Below the pieces are notes generated by a model. The model saw only the letters and a program-made list of their open reading frames with translations, was not told where the DNA came from and searched no databases. DNA of 64,000 nucleotides from Botryosphaeria dothidea (Eukaryota > Ascomycota > Dothideomycetes > Botryosphaeriales > Botryosphaeriaceae), in contig WWBZ02000016.1 of assembly GCA_011503125.2 (NCBI GenBank), positions 1 to 64,000 on the forward strand, in the 5' to 3' direction. The number at the start of each line of letters is the position of its first letter. The stretch's first letter is position 1. Shown piece after piece: positions 53,393 through 61,855 of this stretch. Position numbers and translations under genes: made by a program.

Positions 53393-54554
53393 TCAAGCTT
53401 CCGCACGGACAACGCCATTGCTCCCCGCAGCAGGCCTCGAGTCCGTCAGGGCCTGCTGGAAGGCAGTCATCTCCGCATTCCATTCGCCCATCCACTGCGG
53501 CCGCAGCTCGGCCACACTCTCCTCAAGCTCTGTCCAGCGGTCGCCGAGCGTGAGAATTACGCGCCCATTCCATCTGCTGGCCTCTCTCGCTTGCACCTCA
53601 GACTCTCGTCCGTATCGCTCCACCTGCCGTGCTTGCCGGGCCGTTGCGGAGTAGGCTACGGCCAGACCAACGTGGTGGGCCGTGCTGACCGGCGCACCCG
53701 CCGCCACGATGGGGCCCGCCAGTTCGGGCGGGAGCAGCTTGGAGACGGTCGCGGCAGGCGCCACGCTGTTGATGGTGGCGCCGCACAGTTGCTGGACTGC
53801 CGGGCGCAGCGCGCGGACAAGGCCGACAACCTACGCTCGCGGTTCAGTTTTTTCGGGCCGCGGAAAGTCAAAGCAGAAAGATAAACTCACCGCCAGCTTG
53901 ACCGCGCTGTAGACGGGCAGGCTGAGCTCAGGCGCATATGCAGTCGCGCTGCTTGTCAGCACGATGGCGCCGCCACCCTTGCCCTGCTGCTGCTGCCGCC
54001 TGAAGACGCCGACGCTGAGCTTGATGAAGTTGAGCACCGCACGCAGATTCACGTCGATGACGGCGTAGCGCGGCTCGGCAAGCAGCTCGGACTCGTCCAG
54101 TGCTTCAGCAAAGAAGTCGCCGTCTTGAGATACGCCCGCATTCGCAACGGCGATGTCGACGTGGCCAATGTCAGCAAATGCCTGTCGCAAGCTCGTCCAG
54201 TCCGCGACATCGCAGTGCCGATACGTCATGGTCCCACGTGGAGGCGCTGTTGCCGCGTCGTCGGCTTTGTTGCGGCCCTTGTCCGCTGCTGCCGCAGCTG
54301 CAGGCCATGGGCTGCAGTGGCAGTCGAAATCCTCGTCTATGGGGTGCAGATCAAGCACATGGACGTGCGCCCCGCGGGCCTGGAAGATGCGGGCCGCAGC
54401 CAGCCCAATCCCGGAGCTGCCCCCTGCTCGCGTCCCTGCATGTCAGCCCTCGTTAATCCGTTGGAAGTAATTAATGTTAACACGTGCCGGTGATGATGGC
54501 GACCTTGTCGTCCAGCCGGGGGATGTCCTCTTCCTTGATGTTCAATGTGGTCAT
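53393..54554 (-). CDS. Short-chain dehydrogenase/reductase
   Basis: Three exons: 54,554-54,488, 54,423-53,891 and 53,830-53,393, giving 345 residues. The NAD(P)-binding glycine motif TGGSSGIG (residues 22-29) appears if the first intron is GC-AG (54,424-54,487). The ordinary GT donor 4 bp further on gives a shortened motif, so the GC-AG model is preferred but not certain. NANAG-type VANAGVS lies at about 115-121, and the catalytic Ser180/181, Tyr194 and Lys198 fall in [23 protein letters not shown]-terminal extension of about 90 residues beyond the usual 250 is present. It probably oxidises a hydroxyl group, or reduces a ketone, of the terpene product. Confidence 0.88.
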
Positions 54555-55178
54555 GGTCGAGGCTGGCTTCAAGAAAACTCGAATCAGGTGGAGTTCTACG
54601 CCTAGTTACCGCAACGCCCGCGGCGGGAGAGGCAGAAGAAGTATGACTGCCCCACGGGCGGTGCCCTCCAACCGGATGTGCCGCTTCGGCTTACGATGAA
54701 ACTGGACGCCCGAGGGCTAGTTACTCCCTTCGCTGGTCGTGGATGTGCCGCTGCGAAGCCCGCGGCCCTTTGGCAATGGCGCTCAATACGGTCATCCGGC
54801 CGTTGTTACATCATTTTATCTACCGTCTCACCGTTCAGCCTAGACTTCGCATTGGCTTGCCTGGTCCGCGAGTCCTGCAGGTAATCCGCCGATTCGGCTT
54901 ACCGCGGAACTGCGGGCGACGTTATCTGGTCAACGACGGAGAAGTGGTTGCCCCAACTCCGCCGAGCCTTTCCCTGCAGCTTCTCAAGCCGCAAGAAAGC
55001 AGAAGCCGTGATTTTGAACCACAATGTATCTACAGATACTCGGCTCATCTGTAATTCACAATCATTTCAATAGACATGAAGCATTTGGACGCTGTGAACG
55101 GACCGCTTAGATATCTTCGCTAGTCATATAGCACCTAGGTGAACCCCGAGCTGGCCAACAGCGAACTCTTCAAACGAA

Positions 55179-55484
55179 ATGACAGCCCATCGCATCATAA
55201 CTTACAAGTCTGTCCCTGTTGAACTCATCACATGCTTCGCCAATCCCAAACAAGCGGTCAAAAACGTGGCCTGGATGGATGGGACTATCGATGCAGCGAA
55301 TCCTGCGCGACTCGCTTAGCATGAGCTCGGTGTGGCAGAGTCAAAAGGAGGCAGCATTTCATTGGCTTCATCTGAACAGAGTCAGGACTTCTCCACCGGT
55401 GTTCGCCCCGATTTGGAAGTCACCGAGATCTGGATCGCGCATTCACGGGAATCTGCCCGTCTTTTCGTCACAGGATGGCTGTGA
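55179..55484 (+). pseudogene. Possible small broken gene of unknown function
   Basis: A frame from ATG 55,179 (MTAHRIITYKSVPVEL) is interrupted by TAG at 55,317-55,319 and continues in frame to TGA at about 55,484, about 100 codons in all. Beyond the stop it reads GGSISLASSEQSQDFSTG and LEVTEIWIAHSRESARLF, which looks protein-like. No family was recognised. It could equally be a chance open frame. Confidence 0.25.
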
Positions 55485-55873
55485 GAAGGTTTGGCGCGGG
55501 ATCGGAGTACATGAGGCTGATTTTGAGTCTATGAGGCTCTTAGAAGGTTCAGAACTATGTGCAAGTAATTGTAGATTTGTGGGATCTTGCATATGCAACA
55601 ATAGAGTTAAGAGCTCCATCTACATCTCTACCAGAGCATACCACTGTAAGCCAGAGTGGAAGAGTACAGCGACACTCAACCTGTAGTCTACGCACCTGGC
55701 ACTATCTCTTCCAGTTATCTTAGGCATTAATCGCTCAAAGAGGGCCTCCCAGGCCCACGATGTCTGAGGTCCCTGTGCAGGATAGTAGGGCGCCTTGTCC
55801 ACGGGCTCCTGAATTGCTGTGCTTTCTCCTTTCTAATGTGTTCCCAAGCAGTATGACCGCCTTCCAGCCTGCC

Positions 55874-55880
55874 TATATAT
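55874..55880 (+). promoter_or_regulatory. Putative TATA box of the terpene synthase gene
   Basis: TATATAT-type sequence in GCCTATATATCAGACG, about 90 bp upstream of the ATG at 55,966. Confidence 0.5.
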
Positions 55881-55965
55881 CAGACGTGTTCCAGAGCACT
55901 CTCTCTGCACTTCAACACTCACACTTATTACCATCAATCACCATCCAGTCCACCTAGCCATCATT

Positions 55966-57079
55966 ATGCTGTCCACCGAGAAGATTCAGGCCGTGCCGTC
56001 CTCCAGCTTCGACGCTCTTGCACCGCTTCCTCCGCCACCGCGATACCTCCAGCACAAGCGTCATCCGCTGGAGGAGGAGACAGTAGCCGAGGTCGATGGA
56101 TGGTTTTTACAACACTGGCCCTTCGCGAGCGAGAAGGCGCGCAGGAAGTTCGTGGCCGCCGGCTTCTCAACTGTCACCTGCCTCTACTTTCCACTGGCAG
56201 ACGAAAACCGCATCCACTCTGCCTGCCGCCTGCTGACAATTCTCTTCCTGATTGATGGTAAGCACTCCTTCCGTACCATAGCATTCTCTCAACCCTTCGG
56301 CCACTCTTCACAATGAGACGCTAAAAACAACACAGACATCCTCGAAGACATGAACTTCGCCGACGGAAAGGCTTACAATGATCACCTCATGCCCATAATG
56401 CGCGGCGATGTTGCACCTGATAAGTCAATCCCGTGCGAGTGGATGATGGCCGAGATCTGGGAGATCATGCGCCGGGACGACCCTGTGCTGGCCGACGAGA
56501 TCCTCGAGCCCACCTTCACCTTCATGCGCGCCCAGACGGACAAGACACGCATGAACATCACCTCGCTTGGGCAGTACCTCGAGTACCGGGAGCGCGATGT
56601 CGGAAGAGCGTGAGTGCTAAGTCCACAAAGAAGAAAGAAAGTAACTAAAAGGAAACAACAACAGCCTCCTCGCCGCGCTCCAGCGCTACACAATGAACTT
56701 GCGGCTCTCGGCCGCCGACCTGGCCTCGGTGCGCGAGATCGAGATGAACTGCAGCAAGCACCTGTCAGCCATGAATGACATCCACAGCTTCGAGAAGGAG
56801 CTCCGCCAGGCGCAGGTCGGCGACGCGGAGGGCTCCTTCCTGTGCACCGGCGTCAAGGTCGTCGCCGACGAGAGCGGCCTCGACTACGACGCCTCCAAGC
56901 GTGTCCTCTACCTCATGTGCCGCGAGTGGGAGCTCGTGCACTTGAAGCTCGAGCACGAGCGTCGCGCCGCGCCGGGTTGGTCTGTGGATATCGAGCGCTA
57001 CATCAAGGGTTTGGAGTATCAGATGGGCGGGAACGAGTACTGGAGTGAGACAACGGACAGGTACCAATCGCGCTCTTAA
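55966..57079 (+). CDS. Aristolochene-synthase-type sesquiterpene cyclase
   Basis: Three exons: 55,966-56,257, 56,336-56,609 and 56,665-57,079, with introns of 78 and 55 bp, giving 326 residues, the normal length for this soluble class I cyclase. The aspartate-rich metal motif is DDILED starting at residue 97, formed across the first splice junction. The NSE motif is NDIHSFEKE (226-234). Conserved blocks include FVAAGFSTVTCLYFP, RGDVAPDKSIPCEW, MRAQTDKTRMN and CREWELVH. This pattern matches aristolochene synthases, which ionise farnesyl diphosphate with three Mg2+ and form the bicyclic eremophilane skeleton. A different but related sesquiterpene cannot be excluded from sequence alone. It is likely the first committed enzyme of this cluster. 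Confidence 0.93.
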
Positions 57080-57925
57080 GGCGAGTGTGCATATGCGATG
57101 GCAGAGTGGCTTTTTCTTGGAGTTTGTTGCTTGAGAGTTTGAAGATGGCGTCAGGGGCATAGAGTTGGAGACCAGGCAATTCATTCATAACGTCGATATA
57201 TATTCTCCGTGTCAGTCCGAGCCCATTTTGTCTAGACAAAACGTGATTAATTTACAGAATCCGCTACAAATTGGTCCACTTCGCCATGAAGAAGACACTC
57301 CTGGAGTATCTTTCAAGTAGTTGGCTGATGATAGACAACGCGGATGTCAAAGTCATCGTCCTACGGATGCCAATTTAGAACGTGCAACTATAGATATCCG
57401 AAGATCATTTATGACGCAATGCGAAGACAGTATAAAAGTCGTGAGAAGTTAAAGTATTTGTCTGGATAGACTCGTGATGAATTTCTAGCCACCCTTGAAT
57501 CAGTAATGAATCCTTCGACTCGCCACGTTGCATGTGCATTAGCACCGAACTCAAGATAGCGCGCGAAAGCTTATCTAAATATGGTCCGTACGTAAGTCAA
57601 CACTCTTGTCATGATCACACTAAGTTGCAACATGTGGCAGGTATGTTCAGCAGTACAAGCTTGAGAGCGCCTCCCATGCTCTGCATGCAATGATGTCACC
57701 CGTACCGTCGCAGGGAGCGCCGTACTTGAATGAAGCATACGAGAAGGAAATCTACATAGCCAAGAATAACCTTTCCTCTTGGGGCAATTTTATCTCATAA
57801 TATGCTCCAGTAGCCAATTTCGGTTTCATTGCAAACTCGTGCATGTATACATCTGCGTACAGGATTACTCACAGGGCTTGGTTGCTGCTGGAAGTAATAT
57901 ACAGCACTTCTATGCTACATAAAGC
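57080..57925. other. Convergent intergenic region
   Basis: 846 bp between the 3' ends of the cyclase and the acyltransferase. It is AT-richer than its surroundings. No gene or repeat was recognised. Confidence 0.55.
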
Positions 57926-59473
57926 TCACACAGCATACCTTCTCAACTCCGGATCCTGCAGCAGCCTCTCCATCGTGCCGGCTTCCAAATACAGCTGCAC
58001 ATCCACCCCATCGTCCGCCCAATGCCCCGACGCCTGCTGCCCCACCACCGGCGGCGCCTCCATCAATTGCACCAGCCCATCCATCCTCGGCATCGCGGCG
58101 TGCACCAGCCGCGGACCCGTGCCAGCACCCACGAAGTCGACCTCATACAGCCTCGTTCGTATCCACGACGTCACGAGTAGGTGCCTGCGTCCCAGAAACG
58201 CCTGCCACAGCCGCTGCGGACTCTGAGCGTGCAACTTCTCATGCAAGTGCCCCGCCACCGCCGTTGGCGTGAAAGCGCCTACGACGGCCCGCAACAGCCG
58301 TGCCGCCGCCCCCGCCGTCGTCACCTCCCGCGCGGGAGACCTCGCCGCCGCGATGACGAGCGGCGAGCCGACGAAACGGTCGGGCAGCGCCGGCGCCACG
58401 CGCGGCCGCACGCCCAACGTGTAGTCGAGCGTGACTTCTTCTTCTTCTTCTTCGTCCTCGAGGCCGCGTGCCCGGTTGATGCGCGCCCAGAGGTGCCCGA
58501 GGAGGGCGTCCAGCCGGCTGATGCGTGAGGAGGTGGCGGTAGCAGTAGCAGTGCCGTCCTCCTCTCCCTCGGAGGCAGAGGCAGCCTCCCACAGCCGCTG
58601 CAGCTCGAGGCGCCGGAAGCGCAGTACGCGGTGCGACACGGGCGCGGCGACGTCCCAGTCGGCCCAGGGCATGGGCGTGCCGGGGGCGTCGAGGAGCGGG
58701 CCGGCATCTCGCAGCTCGGACGGCGTCTGAACGGGGGGAAAGGGACTGCCGGCATTCGAGACCCACCAGTCAAAGCGGTTGCAGGGGAGGGGAGGGGCGT
58801 CAGCAGGGGCCGGCGCGGCGCGGGCGTCGAGGAGGGCCGGATCGAAGAGCGGGCCCGGGGATGGAGGCGGAAGGTTGCGGCACGCAGCGGCCCAATCGCG
58901 GAGGAAGTGGGCGAGGGCATGGGCGTCGGCGAGCGGATGGGCGAAGCGCAAGCCCACGGCCAGGCCGCCGCAGGTGAAGGTGGTCAGCTGTGCGAGCAGA
59001 GCGGGCCGTGGCACTGCTGTGTCGGCGTCGCTTGAGAAGGGGGCGGCCAGTGGAGTTTGCGGGACAAGCTGCGCGGCGGGGAAGGCGGAGGGATCCCATT
59101 CAAGGTCGCCTGGGGAGCGGAGCGGGGCGGCCTCGGCCAGCGACATGTCGCAGCGGGCCTCGACAAAGGCCACGCCAGGGTCATTTTGGCCGCCCCAGGT
59201 CAGTGCCAGCCGCCCGTGTCGGCGTGAGGCGGCATCGAACGGCAAGCAGTGCAGACGACCGCTCCACTGCGGGAACCAGTCTAGTACGCGTCTCAGCCCT
59301 TCTAGGAGAGCTTGAGGCGCCGGAGCGGGCGCGTCGTAGGCCAGCACCGTCTCGGTGGGGGCAAAGTTGGCTACTGTGGCATCGAGGATGGAGAGCGGCA
59401 CCGTGCGCTCTTCGGCAGGGCGCGAGGCCGGGAAGACGCGTGTCTCGGCGTTGACAGAAATGGATGATGACAT
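57926..59473 (-). CDS. BAHD/trichothecene-acetyltransferase-type acyltransferase
   Basis: A single-exon 515-residue protein of the PF02458-type transferase family. The catalytic HXXXD motif is HPLAD (His179 to Asp183). The usual C-terminal DFGWG block appears as DFVGAG with GPRLVHAAMP near residue 445. An Ala/Pro-rich composition and high GC mark the gene. The enzyme would transfer an acyl group from CoA to a hydroxyl on the oxidised terpene. In related fungal clusters this is often an acetylation that tempers or sets bioactivity. No polyketide synthase is seen in the window to supply a longer chain. It is convergent with the cyclase gene. Confidence 0.9.
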   Translation of the reverse strand: MSSSISVNAETRVFPASRPAEERTVPLSILDATVANFAPTETVLAYDAPAPAPQALLEGLRRVLDWFPQWSGRLHCLPFDAASRRHGRLALTWGGQNDPGVAFVEARCDMSLAEAAPLRSPGDLEWDPSAFPAAQLVPQTPLAAPFSSDADTAVPRPALLAQLTTFTCGGLAVGLRFAHPLADAHALAHFLRDWAAACRNLPPPSPGPLFDPALLDARAAPAPADAPPLPCNRFDWWVSNAGSPFPPVQTPSELRDAGPLLDAPGTPMPWADWDVAAPVSHRVLRFRRLELQRLWEAASASEGEEDGTATATATSSRISRLDALLGHLWARINRARGLEDEEEEEEVTLDYTLGVRPRVAPALPDRFVGSPLVIAAARSPAREVTTAGAAARLLRAVVGAFTPTAVAGHLHEKLHAQSPQRLWQAFLGRRHLLVTSWIRTRLYEVDFVGAGTGPRLVHAAMPRMDGLVQLMEAPPVVGQQASGHWADDGVDVQLYLEAGTMERLLQDPELRRYAV

Positions 59474-59986
59474 GGATTGCGGTTTGGTATTGGAGTGTTA
59501 GACTGCGCTGGCCCGCGCCTGATATACTGCAGGTGGTTTCTCTGGCTCGGCGCATGGCCGGAACGGGAATCCCGCGCCGGGGTCGACGCCTCTCTGTCCC
59601 GGCTTCAGTTGCCTCTCTGCCAAGAATTACAAGTTGATGTGAAGTGCGGCATGGGATAGACACAAGGACAAACACAAGTATTGCGATGCCGAGACAGAAG
59701 TGACATGCAAAGTGGGTTGTAAGATTCCCAATTGAGAGAGTCTCGTTTCACTGCTGTGCACTTTCGGGCCGGACCGGGTCGTCGATAGGTTCAGTACTCA
59801 GTGCGTGCGGTAGCTATAATTAGCCACTACATCCATTTAAACGTAGAGAAATGCTGGAATTCTATGTACGCGCCTCGCGTATTTTACAATGCTTTCGATG
59901 TGATGCGGCTGGGTTTGTGTTTGACGTTGAGTAACGTCTATACAAAAAATGTTCAAAATCTCACGCCTTGAGAGCACCCGGCAGAG
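59474..59986. other. Intergenic region upstream of the acyltransferase
   Basis: About 510 bp holding the acyltransferase promoter; a weak TATATCA lies about 50 bp before the ATG on the minus strand. Nothing else was recognised. Confidence 0.5.
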
Positions 59987-61437
59987 CTACTCCACCTTGG
60001 AGACAACACAACCAAGGGCCCGAGACAAGTCTTCGATCAGATCTTCCACATCCTCTGTCCCGACAGACAGACGCAAGAAATCCTCCGTGATGCCAGCCTT
60101 GATACGGTCTTGCTCTGACAGGATGACGTGGGTCGAGGACCACGGGTGCGTGACCATCGTCTTGCAGTCCCCTACATTGGTCATGTTCGACACAAGCCGC
60201 AAATTGTCCAGAAAGGTGCAGCTGCCCTCCACCCCGCCCTTCACCCCAAAGCTCATGACACCGCCAAAGCCGCCGGTGAGGTACTTCTGGGCCAGCGCGT
60301 GGCTGTCGGCGCTCTCCAAGCCAGGATAATTGACCCACGCCACCCCGGCATGCGACTCCAGGAAGCGCGCCACGGCCAGAGAGTTTTTGGCTATCCTCTC
60401 GCACCGCAGGCTCAGCGTCTCCAGTCCCAGCAGCAGCTCGTGCGCTGCAAACGGGCTCAGCACGCCGCCGACTTCCATGACGATGGTGACGCGCAGAAGC
60501 ATCGCAAAGGCAAAGTTGCCAAATTGCTTCCAGTAAGAGAAGTCCATTTGGCTGCCGACGGCACTCATCTGCGGGTATCGCTCCGCGGCCGCCCCCCAGT
60601 CAAAGCGGCCGCCGTCGATGATGGCGCCGCCCACCGACGTCCCGTGCCCGCCGATCCACTTGGTCGCCGAGTGCACAACGATGTCTGCACCGTGGTCCAG
60701 CGCGCGGCAGAATGCTCCGCAAGCCCCAAAGGTGTTGTCGACCTATCATTGGTACCTTCATGTCAGCGGAGGACAAGAAGCTGGAGTAGAAGAGAAGGAC
60801 TCACCACCACAACGACTCCCTGCGCATGCGCCACGCGCGCCAGTCCCTCGAAGTCGGGCACGTTGCACGTCGGGTTGCCGATCGTCTCGAAAAAGACCGT
60901 TTTGGTGCGTGCGTCGATGAGGCCCGCCACCGTGTCCGGATCGAAGGGCGACGCCCATCGCACCTCGATGCCCAGCCGAGGGAGCAGCTCGTTGAGCAGG
61001 CTGTATGATCCGCCATAGAGGTGGATGGAGGCGATGATGTTGTCACCAGCCCGAGCGAGGGCAAGTATGGTCTGGAAGACGGCGGCCTGCCCGGACGCGC
61101 ATGCCACGGCTGCCGAACCGCCTTCTAATGCAGCGACGCGCTTTTCGAATACTTCGACAGTGGGCTATTTTTTACGTTAGAGCTGGGCCAGCAGCTTGCG
61201 ATGGGCTGAACTTACGTTTGAGATCCGGGTGTAAACATATCCTTCCGTCTCGTTGCCGCACACTTCCTTTGCGTGCTTGCTATTCTCGAAGACAAAAGAG
61301 GCGGTTGCGTATATGGGCACCGCACGAGCCTTGGTTTGCGAGTCTGGACTTTGTCCTGCGTGCACTTGGAGAGTGTTGAATCGTCGGCCGGCGTTTTCGC
61401 CCTCGGCTTGGCGGTAGGGTTTCAGTGCGTCCGTCAT
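59987..61437 (-). CDS. PLP-dependent Cys/Met-metabolism enzyme (O-acetylhomoserine sulfhydrylase-like)
   Basis: Three exons: 61,437-61,216, 61,164-60,805 and 60,742-59,987, joining to 445 residues, the full length for the family. [13 protein letters not shown] and [10 protein letters not shown] at the N-terminus are typical of O-acetylhomoserine sulfhydrylases. [14 protein letters not shown] binds the cofactor phosphate. The PLP lysine is Lys222 in [11 protein letters not shown], and VDNTFG provides the aspartate that contacts the pyridine nitrogen. Family members catalyse gamma-replacement, usually sulfide plus O-acetylhomoserine giving homocysteine. Relatives in secondary-metabolite clusters use carbon nucleophiles instead. 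Whether this copy is primary or cluster-specific cannot be decided from sequence. It lies divergent to the transporter gene, sharing a 418-bp promoter region. Confidence 0.92.
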
Positions 61438-61855
61438 CTTTGCAATCTTTCTTCATCTCGTCCTGTTCCCTTGTATTTATCTGAGCCACTCGGAGTTGTT
61501 ACGTGTTCCAACTTCGACTTAGTCATTGAATCGGCTGGACCACCTCGGGCGATGCCGAGCGTAGGCCGCCGAAAGTTTGGGGCTGTTTAAGCATGCTTTG
61601 TACTGAGCATATCGTTTCTCCAGAGTATGAGATCTACACTTTCGCCTATATCATGACTGGCATACAGAGCTTGACAGTAGCAAATACCTAAGACGAAATG
61701 CCTTTTCAAGTAGATATGTTTACTTATTCCACAAAAAAAAAAAAGTCGTGTATCATCCGGCCTGAAGGCGGACAGGTTCGGTCCTTTTCCGCCTTTGGGC
61801 GATACCGAAAGAAAGGGGCAATGTCCTATAAAAACATGACAGTAGCGACTTCAGT
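61438..61855. promoter_or_regulatory. Shared divergent promoter region (PLP enzyme / ABC transporter)
   Basis: 418 bp between two divergent start codons, with an A-run at about 61,731-61,743. A TATAAAAA box lies at 61,827-61,834 for the transporter. The box is only 22 bp before the first ATG (61,856), which argues that translation may begin at an in-frame ATG further down (61,874 or 61,907). Confidence 0.5.

Larger units (their letters stand above)
54555..55965. other. Divergent intergenic region between the dehydrogenase and terpene synthase genes
   Basis: 1.4 kb separating two divergently transcribed cluster genes, so it contains both promoters. No other certain gene is present. A possible broken small gene at 55,179-55,484 is listed separately. 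Confidence 0.6.

Noticed and set aside
58239..59315. Several Arg/Ala/Pro-rich frames on both strands
   Set aside because: High-GC shadow frames of the acyltransferase gene.
60128..61018. 296-residue plus-strand frame
   Set aside because: Antisense to the PLP enzyme, crossing its intron; no motifs.
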